The notes: generated by a model from the letters alone, not told the origin. DNA of 64,000 nucleotides from Nemopilema nomurai (GCA_003864495.1 ML133465.1:743163-807162); one strand, 5' to 3'; positions 49,403-60,640 are shown, numbered from the stretch's first letter. Made by a program: numbers and translations.

Positions 49403-51811
49403 TCGATTCCCTAACTTTCAAGGAAGGAGAATTTTGGTACACTGTTAATGGATTCTAAAATGTCAACGAATTAACGAAATGTATCACAATTTAGCATTTG
49501 AGCACATTCAAATTCTAAACCTTTAACTATAATTTTATAAAACTACCCGATATAATTGATTCATTTGAAAAGCCTATCTAGTTCAGAATGGCCTGGAAGC
49601 AAAGAGTCTTTTCTGATTAGGTCATGCTTGCTTTTTAAGTCATTCTTTCCCAGTTCGTTTTGCATTGCAATCACTGAATGTTTGGCACAATCCTTATCCA
49701 CCAAAAGTTGTTGCCCAGAAGCCGAATCACACTTCTTCCGTCTCTCACATTTAGGAATTGCGTCATTTACAATTTCGACGCGGCTTTAGCAGATGTTTTA
49801 GAACTTATGCTCGTTTCAACATGTTTAAATTTCTCCAAAAGTCTTTGAACATTGCGTAATACATACAGAGCTTCATAATGGTATGAAGTTTCCTCAACAA
49901 CTAAGTTTATTTATTGGGTGGAAATGCAATCTTTTGGATGCAGGGAGACATGACCTTAGACCATAAACCATATTAGAATTCACCGCTGAATAGCAGAAGT
50001 TTATGGCTTTCTTTATTTGGCATTCGAAGGTAAGTGAAAATTACCATGGTCATGTACCACCAATCATGCGCCCTAGTTTACATCCTTTAGTTTGTTTGAT
50101 TTGAAAATGGCCTTTTACTTCGCCAGATTTTAGCAATTTACTGCAAAAACTGGTTATATTCCTTCTTTTTTTTGCGTACAAACATTTGTGTTCGCCTCCG
50201 TGAAGAATCCTATTCTTTATCTAGCTTTCACAGAGCTTTAATGTTATACGTAAAATCGCAAAATCGATTGAAAATTTTTTTCAAAATGAATAAGCTGGGT
50301 TTGAACAAAAGGTGAAGATAAAGGAAAGGCAATTGAAGATAATGAAGATAAATTATCTCATAACGCAAGTCACAAGGTTAGAATCTTTTTTATTTAAAAA
50401 AAGATTACTACTACTCCTGTTTCAATTCTTGAACTGATTGATTTAGAACATGGCAAAGACAAAGTACTTATCAGCTAAAATTGTCACATTTCTTATTTAA
50501 TTTTGTCAGGAGATACTCTCTCTCCAACTAGTTTTGTAACTATTAAGAAAGTTCCTACTATAAATGGCTTCTTACAGGCAGCTTAGATTACTTCTATGTT
50601 GTATAGAGATTTTTTCTATCGATTTGTAGTGTTTGTGTCTTGTTTATACAGTATTTAGATGTATGTTTGATTGTTTTAGATTTGGTAATGTGTAGTTTTT
50701 TGTTTTTGAAATTCTTTGCTTAGATGGAAAAGTTTTAATTTCAGTCAATATTGTTAATCTTTGAGGGAAGCAACTTTTTTTATTTTCTAGGTATTTTCAG
50801 AATTTTATAGGCAATTTTCTCTTAATCAAGCATTACACTTGTACATCTCACCAGAACAGTTGAACTTAGTTGAAATGCCGGATTGTACCCGAATCGTGAA
50901 TAATGAAGGAAGCCGCGTTTGTTTAACTCAAAGTGAACGGTGATGATATGTTATTGAGAATCAGACCCATGTTGACCAAAGTGAGGGTCATACTAGCCAT
51001 TTTTCTATATAGATTCTTTGAAACAAGATTGAAAGAACAGTAGAACAATACTGATTCCCAAGATGTTCAAAGCCCGGACTCTAAGTATTAGTTCATTATA
51101 TAGATTTTTTGCTGTAAAGTAGCTTTTTGATATTGCGTATGTTTAATTTTTTTCGTGCTTTCGTAATTAAAAAAATTGTACTATTTAAAATTGAGTTGAT
51201 ATTAACGTTTGACAGGTTGATGTATAGGTAATTCTATTAATTTTTATTGTTGTTTTCATGTTGTAATTAGGTTAGAGGCTATCTTGGACTAGATACCTTT
51301 CTAATAAAAAAAAAAGAAATGAAAGATCAGTTCAACCAATAGTTTACATTCACAACAGAGTGCAAAAGGGCAGCCTGCTCATTCAGATCAAATCTAGAAG
51401 TAGACGAAAGGAAAACTGCCTGGGTTTAATTTGTCGAAAATTTTTTTATCTTATTCGCAATGGACTAACGAGTAATAGAGAAGAATTTATTCCTACCTTA
51501 TTATGGCAATAACAACGATGAAGTGATATCTTCGAGAGCAAATGATGCAAAAATCATGGCCAGTATATAAAAAAAAGTCAACCTTCAGCAAAATGTCACA
51601 GAAGGGAATAAAGAACTTCAACGTCATCTTGAATTTTATCTAAAAGTTTGCCGCAAAATTTGTTGCACGTATTCGACCTCCTCTGAATGCAAGTGAGTTA
51701 AATCCTTGCTGTTAAAGTAGATAATGATTATCGGCAAAAAGAATCATTTTTTCAGCATTGAATTTCACAATTTTTCCATCGGTTTATTGACCTGTTGACC
51801 TGTTTTTGCAG
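49403..51811. other. Intergenic DNA before gene D
   Basis: Old duplicate of parts of 42.6-44.1 kb, with a probable LINE tail insertion near 51.0-51.3 kb. No coding exon is recognised. If gene D has a signal-peptide exon it should be here, but I could not point to one. Confidence 0.5.
51005..51315 (+). mobile_element. Possible 3' tail of a non-LTR retroelement
   Basis: AT-rich sequence ending in CTAATAAAAAAAAAAG sits between two blocks that match the 44.1 kb and 44.9 kb regions. This suggests an insertion with an A-rich tail. No reverse transcriptase frame is visible, and no clear target duplication was found. Confidence 0.3.
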
Positions 51812-51880
51812 ACGGTGTGTTTCACAAGAATAATTCAAAACATTCGCTTCAACGAACTAACAAGTCATGTTGTTGCAGCT
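51812..51880 (+). CDS. Gene D, candidate small 5' exon (23 codons)
   Basis: Acceptor TTTTTGCAG, donor GTGAGT, phase 1-1. It reads DGVFHKNNSKHSLQRTNKSC, then CCS. Relative to genes A-C it carries a 9-base in-frame insertion and the flanks are strongly diverged, yet frame, splice sites and most residues persist. This is the main support for the exon being real in all four genes. Confidence 0.42.
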
Positions 51881-52190
51881 GTGAGTACCGACACGTGTTT
51901 AAGCAAAAGCCTTTCTCGTCTTAATGCAATAATGAAACGATTGAGAGATTTTTCGCGGCTGATACGTTTGCCATCATTTCTACAATGTCTCACAAAGGGC
52001 TGACTATAACGATGGAAGATGCCTGCAAGCACCCAGCTTGTTAATTAAGCAACATAGTTTCCAATTTTCATTTATATTGTTTTCGATGTTTTGTGAGGAC
52101 ATTTGAAATAACTTATCTTATTGAATTACTCTAATTCTTACTAAAGATGCAATTCCATAAATTTTGAAACAAATTCGTTTGACTTCCTAG

Positions 52191-52503
52191 GCTGTGGATG
52201 ATAGTGACTTCACAAGATGTCAATGGAGAAATACTTCGATTATCATGCAAAACTTTTGCCAACTTCTCTGTTGTGCTTGAAGATCGCTCACTTAGGGCCG
52301 CCTTTCGCACGTTTGACAGTCTTGATGAGTATACGTGTAAGTTCGAATGCATTAAAGAACAGCTATGCAAATCTATCAATGTAAATGAGGAGCTTGGTGC
52401 TTGTCAGTTGAACAACAAATCAGCACAGGACCCTAACGACGGCATCGAAACACAGGCAGCAGCTGGTTGGACATACTATTCTACTCGTTATGATGAATTG
52501 CAT
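52191..52503 (+). CDS. Gene D, PAN/Apple domain exon
   Basis: Same size and borders as in genes A-C (CTTCCTAG before, GTAAGT after; alternative phase-1 start at 52217). From 52217 it differs from gene A at only about 8 of 287 bases, with a central stretch of about 150 bases identical, although the adjoining introns are roughly 75% alike. Protein changes are few (Q to K in CIKEQLCKS, M to L at the end). Gene D has all its exons open and is one of two apparently intact genes here, with the plan PAN - Cys-rich - EGF - FTP1 - FTP2. Confidence 0.82.
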
Positions 52504-52689
52504 GTAAGTTTAAATAGCAACTTCAATTGATTGACACAAAATTCTAATAGAGAAGACTGATATTTAATAAAAGTGTTAAGTTATAGAATTTTAGCAAAAT
52601 ATGCCTACCAAAGTGTATGACATAATGAACGGCTTTTTAGAGGTAGTTGTTTGATTCTGATGGTAAGTGAATTTTTTCAAATTTTGTAG

Positions 52690-52777
52690 GTTGGTCAGCT
52701 CTGCCAATCAGAACATCCTTGCAGGACTGGAGAAAAGTGCATCGATACATGCACATGTCCTGGTTACAAATGTCTCG
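52690..52777 (+). CDS. Gene D, Cys-rich linker exon
   Basis: 88 bases, phase 0 to 1: VGQLCQSEHPCRTGEKCIDTC, then TCPGYKCL. All seven Cys are kept while several other residues differ from genes A-C, so unlike the PAN exon this one has diverged. Acceptor TTTTGTAG, donor CTCG|GTGAGG. Confidence 0.78.
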
Positions 52778-52965
52778 GTGAGGCAGTTTCACATTTCTGC
52801 AAAAAACTAAATGGATAATTCAATTTTTTTTATCAGTTCAATCACTCATTTGTTAAAAGCGCATTTTCCTATTCATCTTAAATATTTCTCTTTGAAAATT
52901 TAAATTAGGAAAAGAATTCAAAAGTATTCAAAAAAATGGAAAATAACACGTCTTGATATTGATAG

Positions 52966-53088
52966 ATTTCGACGAATGCAAGGCTCAAACACACAGATGT
53001 CACCAGAAAGCAACTTGTACCAACATGTATGGCTCGTATTCCTGTCAATGTAACGTTGGATTTCGTGGAGATGGGAGAAGCTGCGCTG
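52966..53088 (+). CDS. Gene D, cbEGF exon
   Basis: 123-base phase 1-1 exon reading DFDECKAQTHRCHQKATC, then MYGSYSCQCNVGFRGDG and RSCA. It has six Cys, with the DFDEC and GSYSCQC calcium-binding pattern. It sits about 190 bases after the Cys-rich exon, the position where genes A-C have only a dead EGF relic. No counterpart of EGF1 (DVNEC) was found in gene D. Confidence 0.86.
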
Positions 53089-54540
53089 GTAAGTTTTATC
53101 AAAATGAAATCGACCAAATCCTTTTTGCTTTATAACTAAATATAAGATGAACTATATGCAAGTGGATATTGATATACCCATGTACCACTAATTGATTGAA
53201 TGTGATGCCAACAATACTCAGTCATTCCCCTTCCTTCCTGTTGTTACCTGATTTTTCTAAAAAGCAACAAAGAGTTGAAACTGTAAGTTACTTGTTCGCA
53301 GAAACTATGCACTAAGTGAATTGGCTGTAAAGTTGGAAATTGATATTTAGCTTTGCCTTGCACTGAAGAAGCAATCTGAATCACTAGAGTGTGAGCTTAT
53401 CCCACAATAGGTGTAAGTCTTCATCGACTGTATTCAGTTTTATTTTGATTGTTAATGGCAATAAACAAAGGGGAGTGCACCCACAATTACTCAAACGTTA
53501 ACGAGACTTCTGGTATTGTCTTGTAAATGCAATATAGTTTTTTATGCTCTACTGTTCATAGCCATCTCTCAATTTTACCAGCGCATGGACCATTTTAAAT
53601 AAGCGTGAAATGCTTGAAGCTAAAGGGTTTTATTAATCCCAACAAGAACATTTTTCAGATATTTGACAGCCAAAAGTTAGGCCCATCAGTAGCATTTAAG
53701 TAACAAGGTAGCGTGACAAGACATAAAGCACAAGCGGACAGCCGCTGCGCAGAGTGCGAGCCGATTGCCGCTGCGCAGAGTGCGAGCCGATTGCCGCTGC
53801 GCAAAACGCAAGCCGATTGCCGCTGCACAAAGCGTTAAGTTGGCTAATGTTTGCTGTTTTTGAAGATGTATCAACCAAAAACGAAGCTTTTGCAGAACTT
53901 CTGAACCACTTCTGCAATTCAGAGAAAATTGATAAATAAAATAACTATTGCTGTTTATAGATTTTTTTACCCCATTAAGCTTCTTTTTTTCATTTCAAGC
54001 AAGTAATCACTCAAAATCAGTATTCATATTTATTCAATTGTTAGGAACAGCTACAGCATGCGAGCTTAAGGCCTCTCGAGTTCACCTACGTTTCCGTTGG
54101 CATGTTTCATTTCGAGTGGATAGTGTAATTTTTCTAGCTTCGGCTAGTGGTATCATGCTAAAATTGTTTTGTGACCGACAGCTTTGTCTGGAGTAGCTAT
54201 GAATAACCTTCAGTAACCACCGAGTAAGTATCGTGTACATTTTAGAAATAGCTATAGACGTACACATAGCTATGTCAATATCGGAAGTGAAGAGTTAATT
54301 GCAATTTTGCGTAGAGTTATAACCTTCCAAAAAATTATGCTTTAAGAAAATGTTTCCGCCTCATAGCCAGTTGATGGGCTATAAAGTTGCTGAACTACTA
54401 AAGCTCTAATCTAATAATGCTTTTGCTAGGATGCCTATTTTTTGAACATTTTAATCAAAATTAAAGAATCATGCTCTAGGACATCTTCAAGCTGATATAT
54501 ATTTGGCCTACCTTCCTCTTAAGTATCATGTACATTTTAG
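53089..54540 (+). other. Gene D intron between EGF and FTP1
   Basis: 1.45 kb intron containing a 26-bp minisatellite (53741-53840). Its last ~260 bases match the bases before FTP1 of gene E. A second acceptor-like GTACATTTTAG at 54235-54245 resembles the true acceptor at 54530-54540, but no FTP sequence follows it. Confidence 0.6.
53741..53840. repeat. 26-bp GC-rich minisatellite, about 4 copies
   Basis: The unit begins GCCGCTGCGC and ends GAGCCGATT. Two copies are near perfect and the third and fourth are degenerate. It is much richer in G+C and CpG than its surroundings. The period is not a multiple of three, so the open frames crossing it are incidental. Confidence 0.9.
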
Positions 54541-54945
54541 AAAACGTTGCTTTGAAGAAACCTGCGGCTCAGTCATCAACATACATAAACAGCGAAGGGA
54601 TATTTAATGCCAGTTTTGGAAATGATGGAAGTTTATCAGGCTTGAGAGCCGCAACATTGATTGAAAATTATCCGTGGTGGCGAGTGGACCTTGTTGAACA
54701 GAGAGCAGTGAAAATGATTGCAATATTAGGACCCTTGAAATTTTATAATCTAAATCCGCTTAATGTCAGTGTTGGAGATAACAGCTCTAGTGGCGGACGC
54801 AATAACCGACTCTGTATCAAAGACGGAAACGTGTCGAATACAATGTCCAACTATAGTTGTCCAACTGTTCTGTTTGGTCGATACGTCGGTGTGTTTGTCG
54901 ACAGAAAAAGCAGAATTGCATTTACTGAACTTGAAGTTTATGGAG
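54541..54945 (+). CDS. Gene D, FTP1 (F-type-lectin-like) domain exon
   Basis: 405-base phase 1-1 exon of 135 residues after TACATTTTAG: ENVALKKPAAQSST, FGNDGS, YPWWRVDLVEQ, LNPLNVSVGD, GGRNNRLC, CPTVLFGRYVGVFVDR and ELEVYG, with donor GGAG|GTATGA. Only two Cys remain. Instead of the fucose-binding His region it has A-T-L-I-E-N-Y, and instead of the Arg-x-Asp-Cys-Cys block a hydrophobic GPLKFYN stretch. Known FTP sugar contacts are therefore absent. It closely resembles gene E FTP1. Confidence 0.87.
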
Positions 54946-55187
54946 GTATGAATCTCAAAGCATCTATATGTTTTTGGAAATGTGCCAAAAATAAAAATGC
55001 TTGTGCAAAGATTACTCTGAAAATGTACAAGCTTTCAATGCCAAATCAATTACCAAATCAATGTAGAATTACCATCAGCTTAAACAACGGAGCTATCTTT
55101 TAAATTCAATATTTTTGAATTGTCGATTTCTTTTGTCATACGTTTGGGCTTCATCAGTAATATCGATGGTGTATCTATCATATTTAG

Positions 55188-55633
55188 CTGAAAACATTGC
55201 GTACAAAAGGCCGTCGACCAGTTCATCGGTGGAGACCAATGGGAGAAACACTCTTTCTGCCAGCCTTGGGAATGATGGTGACAAGACTGGGAACTGGCAA
55301 AGGTGCAGTTGGACGAAGTATGAAAAAATGCCCTGGTGGCGAGTGGATCTGACAAAGCAAGCAGCAGTGTCGAGTGTGCGAATAAAGAGTGGTCAGAATT
55401 GGGCTCCACTCTGGATCAATCCATTCAATGTCAGTGTTGGAGACGATATTTCGAATGGTGGGCGAAAGAACGCATTGTGTGTGGAAGAGGGGATCCTAAA
55501 AGCGGGAGAGTTCAAGTACTTCACATGCCCGACGGTGCTAAATGGTCGATACGTGACTGTGTTCCAAAACAGAAAAAGGTATCTTCAACTTTGTGAAGTG
55601 GAGGTCTATGGAAATGTAATTACCACTCTTTAA
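55188..55633 (+). CDS. Gene D, terminal FTP2 (F-type-lectin-like) exon, intact
   Basis: Enters in phase 1 after CATATTTAG and is open to TAA at 55631-55633. Landmarks are (A)ENIAYKRPSTSSS, LGNDGDKTGNWQRC, MPWWRVDLTKQ, INPFNVSVGDD, GGRKNALC, CPTVLNGRYVTVFQN and LCEVEVYG, then NVITTL. The 242-base intron from FTP1 is the shortest FTP1-FTP2 intron in the cluster. Even the last basic residue of the fucose motif is lost here (Trp before INPF). Confidence 0.87.
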
Positions 55634-57181
55634 CTCTAACACTTGGGAAACAATATATTTCAAATTATGTGGGATCAATTGCAAAAATTAGCAATTGTAA
55701 ACCTAAAAGAAGTATGATGGACTGAAAGTGAATATTAAATTCCAGAAGAATTTGTTTGCAATATTCAAAGTTCGTTAACTAATATTTCCGTAGTTAACAA
55801 GTACCATATAGTCTTTACTTTGATTATTTTTCCCAACATGTTGGCTGCTGACGTCTAAAAATTCTATTGTCTTGTGTCAGAAGTGTTAAGTGATATGTTA
55901 GGTCACTTGACTATCCCATCCAACATTGTTGGCTATGCGCTAAAATTTAACTGCAATATAAATTATTCACACAAACTTAATTTGAGCTTTTTGAAATTGA
56001 GACAAGGAAACATTGAATATTATAAGTGTTACAATAAAATTTCATCTCTGAAAATGCGTGGTCTTCGAGTTATTTTACCTCCGGTAACGATAGACTCGAC
56101 GCTTTTTGCTATCAGTTTAACTTTATGAATATGAACGATAACTGAACTTGATTTTGCAATATTCGGATTAAATTAGCGTACATTATGTTGCAACGTTACA
56201 TAAAAATTTATAGAGCATGTGGCCAAGGAGTATAGAATAAAACACACGAGCACATGATTCGGCCATCATAAGCAACATAACTTCAATTCTTATACTTTGA
56301 GTATCAATTGGCAATGTATCGAATCTATGTGTATTGTGACGTTTTCATGAATCCGGTATTGGGTGATAGACATATGTAGCACTGAATCTGCTGTTAGTAT
56401 TATATATGTTTATTCAATATATTAATGCACCTGTATTGATGAAACTTTTATTTTATTTTGTAACTAAAGTCTAGATTTATGCTACCAATGTGGTAAAGCC
56501 CTGTAGTCCAACGAGGATGAATAAGCACAAATAGCGAATGGGATTTCAGCGCGGATGCTAAAGATTATAGTTTTCTAATACCTCGCGAATAAAGCACAGG
56601 AATAAAATTTGCGAAAGCATCAGTTTGATTGGGGGGATGATTTACGACATGTTCAGAGTGGAAAATCGAAAGTTTCAACCTGTTAGTTGGGTGTTTCCGG
56701 CCATGTTGACTTAAGCAAACATAATCACTTGCCACAGGCAGGTACAATCTCTGCCAAAGGTCTTGGAACACTTGCCCTAATTTACGCATCACGCAAATTG
56801 CCAAATCCCCTCGCCCCGCAAACAATGTTGTGTAGTGCAAAAGTGAATAATCCTAAAGTGAAGTATTCCCATGTACCTATGGTCTTCCTCTAAAGATGCA
56901 ACATTGTTTAAGGGGCAAGGGGGTTGCAGCTACCAAAGAGAGACGGAAATGGAATGGGGTCGCAAAATCTCACGTTGTTCCAACTACTTTTGGCAGAGAT
57001 TGTAGCTTAACAAATACAGCCATGCTTTGTTTATATTCAACTCATTTCCACCCGTTGCTTTCTCTCTCAGAAGATTAGGCAAACTTTGATTGGTTGTTAG
57101 CGAGATCCATTTCTTGGGAATCCTCCATGAAATCTTTTAATCACGTTGCTTGAATCGGGCTTAGAAATTATATCAGTGTCG
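55634..57181. other. Intergenic DNA after gene D
   Basis: AT-rich and without recognisable exons up to about 56.6 kb, then a GC-richer stretch with a large imperfect hairpin (56743-57006). Open frames at 55874-56128 and across the hairpin show no domain. Confidence 0.5.
56743..57006. repeat. Large imperfect inverted repeat (hairpin)
   Basis: The left arm (56743-56832, TACAATCTCTGCCAAAGG ... CAAACAATGTTGTG) pairs with the right arm (56897-57006, read in reverse as TACAATCTCTGCCAAAAG ... TTAAACAATGTTGC). The arms contain several indels and enclose a loop of about 65 bases. It may be a foldback MITE or a hairpin-forming transcript source. I found no clear terminal motif or target duplication. 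Confidence 0.7.
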
Positions 57182-57376
57182 ATTTGATATCAGTGTTGGA
57201 GACGATAGTTCGAATGGTGGACGAAACAATGCACTGTGTGTGGATGATGGCATCCTAAATGCTAGAGAGTTCAAGTACTTTTACTGCCCAACGGTGCTGC
57301 ATGGTCAATATGTGACTGTGTTCCTAAACAGAATATAGTTTCTCCAAGTTTGTGAACTTGAGGTTTATGAAAGGGC
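57182..57376 (+). pseudogene. 5'-truncated FTP2 fragment with stop codon
   Basis: Begins at FDISVGDDSSNGGRNN and runs through LCVDDG, FKYFYCPTVLHGQYVTVFLN to LEVYE, with a TAG at 57336-57338 in place of a codon after N-R-I. The WWQVDL half is missing and there is no acceptor where homology begins. Same truncation point and 3' flank as at 49205, so both descend from one truncated copy. Confidence 0.78.
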
Positions 57377-58399
57377 GGTTTTAATTCCCTAACTTTCAAG
57401 CCCATTATATCGCTACAAAGTAATATTGCTACACTGCTTATAGATTATTAAAATGTCAGCAAATTAATGATTTCCTATTCTGCAAAGGAATACAAAAGTA
57501 CCAGATTGCAAGTATCCTTGCGAATTTAATCTTGGTTTCCATATAACATTTGCGCAGTGTGATTTATGGAATTTAAACGGCTAATGGGTTTCCACCATAC
57601 AATTTCTACCAACAATTAGATTTGAAAAAGTTTTGTAAGTGCGTGTGTTCAATCTGCTCTATTCCTCTAGCAAAACGATTGTACAGTAAAATGTTTCTCC
57701 TCGCTTGATTTGAAGAAGGAAATGGAGCTATAAAATGCATGATATATCATCTCTTCTGGTGAATTTATTTAGCTTTGAGCTCGATTCCATTAACTTGTAG
57801 TAAAGCAAGACACCTAAACCGTATTTACTGCCTCTACACACAATCGAATAAAAACTGGCAAATATTGGAGAGAATTGACAAGGAATAGCATTGAAGGTAG
57901 CGAGTATAGAAAATGTCTGAATCCTCTTTCAGTAGCCAAGGGTGATAAAAACTTCAAAATAGCACGGAAAGGTGGATCAATATTATTTTTTCATTTCTTT
58001 AAATGCACGATAAGAGAACCAATTTCTTATGGTAAATGAAACCTGACAATTTTTCCTTTCTTCAAACATTTGTGTAGCTCATCTCACATTTCAACCTCAA
58101 AGCTTGTGTAGCTCCTTAATCAATACATCTTTAAGTTGGGTCTTAACTGAATCTATCCAGGAAACATCCACAAAATGTTGGGCATACGAGGAGACCTTCT
58201 ATTTAAATGATAAACTACTATTCGATGTCTTCTGATTGATAAATGCTGAAACTTACGTGTGATCATGGCACTTGTTGTGCATGTAGAACAAAACAATATT
58301 ATGTTTGAGTATTATTGAGTTTCAAAGCTAAAATATTAATTGCTCTGCTTTTGTGCTTCAGCTTGGTTCTTAATACGTTATTATGCAGGTCGGCACAGA

Positions 58400-59940
58400 A
58401 TATAACAGCGAAGCAGGAATATTGCATGTAGTACGAGACTTTTGTCAAAAAGAGCATGGCCTTTCTTTATTTCCCATAGTGTTTTTTTAGTAGAGACTTG
58501 CTATTAGCAGCTTTACAAGACAATTTCAAGGTTTTTTGTCAAAATGCTGGTGTGCTCCTTAAGAATCTTTTAAAATCAGTCCACATCAGTGAAACATATA
58601 GGGAAGATACCTGTAGTAGATTAATTAGGTATTCAATTAGGTATCATGTATCGAATGCAGATGCTTTGGTGCCAAATTCTGTAATTTCTAATTTCTTGGT
58701 TTCAGTTTAGAAGCTGGCCCCTGCTTTTCCATTTATTATGCGTTGCAGGTCTGGCAGACTACAAATGCTAACGAATATGGCCATTTGGACAAGCAAGGCA
58801 CTTCAAATTACGAAGGCATCAAACCAGTTTCAAATCGAATCGATTAAGTCAGGAAACGATTGCGTCAATCTTTCTATATAGGGGAAAAGCATGGTCAGTT
58901 GAAATTGATATTTTTATGTAATGGAAGGGTGAATTTTGCAATCTGCAGAAGGGTTTTTGTTGGCTCAAGCTATTTTAGTTTAGTTGAAAAAGTTTTGATT
59001 TAAGAAGTTGAGTGAAATCTTTGCTACACAGTTTAACCTCTTTTATGTAGATGCTGGTACCTGGTCAATCATGAGGAACTCACATAGTTATCAATAGTTA
59101 ATGAAAAAAGTTTTTATTTGCTGAAAAGGTCTTGACAATTGAAAAGGCAATAAGAGAGTTAGACTCGTAGAATCTAATCGGACGTCAGCCGGAGCAGTTA
59201 ACGGCCCCTGCAATGGGTTCTCAATCACTACAAAGGTAATAAATTGTCATATACAACTCTGGAAAGCAGGACTAGTAACCTGTTGTATGCTGAAGTGATG
59301 CTTTTGCTTAGGGAAAAAAGCAGTGGTCAGTATCCTGCTAAAAGCGCAGCATTTATACGATTATTCTTTCTATATTCATTCTTGTCACTAAAATGGAGTT
59401 AGATTGTACTCTCAACCAACCCTATCATGTCTTTTTGGAAAGCAGCATAAAGCTATGCCATTTGTCTTGAAGTAAACAATTTCAAATGCTTCATTACGAG
59501 CAATTTGACTTGTTATCATATGGATTAAAATGACGAATAAACCTGAACTTACCTTTGCCACATCGGTTAACACAAAATACTTGTATTTTGCCTTCCGTAT
59601 TGGCTTCTGTTATGAAGATCATATTTGAATTCCTCCAATATTTTTAATTTTAGACTCATTTTTAAAGAATGACCTATACTGTTTTCCGTTTACATGCCTG
59701 CTTGTTACAATCCTAATCATCAAGTAAAACATTTCGAAATGATTTGGTGAAAGTTTTGAATTTCATTTAAAATTATTCATTGAAGCGCTTCTTTTGATAA
59801 CAAGAGAGTGGATTCCGTACCTTTCCCATGCAGATTACTAATTTAGGGGCACAAAGAATGGCCTTTTTTGACATCTGCCTCTTGCATTTCATGCTTAAAA
59901 GTGCACCTTGATACGACTCAATTGTTTAGATCCGAGTGTC
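58400..59940. repeat. Dispersed duplicate block, copy 2
   Basis: Matches 45931-47690 in the same orientation, beginning at ATATAACAGCGAAGCAGG. Near-perfect identity over the first ~230 bases gives way to moderate identity, and it ends in a PAN-exon remnant. Confidence 0.7.
59870..59940 (+). pseudogene. Short signal-peptide/PAN exon remnant
   Basis: About 70 bases match the start of the gene E first exon (GCCTCTTGCATTTC ... GTTTAGATCCGAGTGTC). Homology then stops and the frame is broken. It lies about 430 bases before the better-preserved copy. Confidence 0.55.
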
Positions 59941-60302
59941 TTTCACTTTACTCTGGTTGAAAACTCGACTACTAATCTTTGCAAGCGCCTTTTACTAGCC
60001 TAGGTAGACGTTGTTAATCCTTTTGCCCAAACAGTGTTCAATTATAGAGAAACCTTTCACATTTCAAAGACAACCGCTGTAGCATAATCAAGAAAGTCCA
60101 TTTGCCCAACCAAATGGCTAAAATTACGAAAGAGGAGAAACAATTTGGATGGAGCATTCGTTTTGACCGTGGCTCAGCTTGAATGGCTTAAGACGATAAC
60201 ACGGTGATAAATTCATTTACCTAAACGTCTTTCAATACCTTCAGAAGTTATATGGCTTACTTATGTTAAACTTCCTTGCTTCAAAAGCAAAGGAAAGGAA
60301 TA

Positions 60303-60640
60303 ATGGTCTGGCAAAATCTCCTTCTTGCATTTCTTGCTTTAAAGTGCATCAACCTTGCATGACACAAGTGTTTAGATCAGAGTGTCGCAGGAATGCAGCC
60401 TTTGTGGCAACAGACAGAGGCAAATCCTTGTCTCACAATTCTGCTGGCCTTCTGGAGTCATTTCAAAGCGTTAGCTTCTTGTTTTGCGGAATGCGTTGCA
60501 CAGCAAACAACAACTGCAAGTCACTGAATTTCAAGGATGCGGTTGAAAGTGTATGCGAAATCCTAAGCTTTAACAAAGCAACACTTGGTGCTACTATGAA
60601 GAGCAGGCCAGGCTGGGCGCATTACGAGCCGGAAAATCAG
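60303..60640 (+). pseudogene. Gene E, signal peptide + PAN/Apple exon with one-base frameshift
   Basis: The ATG at 60303 opens a classic signal peptide, MVWQNLLLAFLALKCINLA, which runs straight into TGA at 60360-60362. The next frame carries MTQVFRSECRRNAAF and VATDRGKSLS, then LFCGMRCTANNNCKSLNF and SVCEILSFNK to a phase-0 donor CAG|GTAAAG at 60640. That is a PAN domain with the same Cys plan as in genes A-D. The copy at 47595 has one extra base (GCTATGAC against GCATGAC) and reads through, so the frameshift is specific to this copy. An upstream in-frame ATG at 60263 would give a PAN frame without a signal peptide. Confidence 0.7.

Larger units (their letters stand above)
57377..60302. other. 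Intergenic DNA before gene E
   Basis: The left part has no recognised content. From 58400 it is the second copy of the dispersed block. A signal-peptide/PAN remnant lies at 59870-59940. The open frame at 58498-58710 is shared with 45973-46155, but only because the DNA there is nearly identical. Confidence 0.5.

Noticed and set aside
54230..54260. Second GTACATTTTAG acceptor-like site before gene D FTP1
   Set aside because: The sequence after it does not encode an FTP start, so it is probably a local duplicate of the acceptor region.
55080..55409. Minus-strand open frame of 109 codons over gene D FTP2
   Set aside because: It is antisense to an intact FTP exon with clear domain motifs; a shadow frame.
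56565..57078. Open frames of 60-91 codons on both strands around 56.6-57.1 kb
   Set aside because: They lie in the arms of the imperfect hairpin, overlap each other and show no domain.
60263..60302. Upstream ATG in frame with the gene E PAN domain
   Set aside because: It would give a cytosolic N-terminus without a signal peptide and is not supported by the copy at 47.6 kb. The signal-peptide ATG at 60303 is far more convincing.
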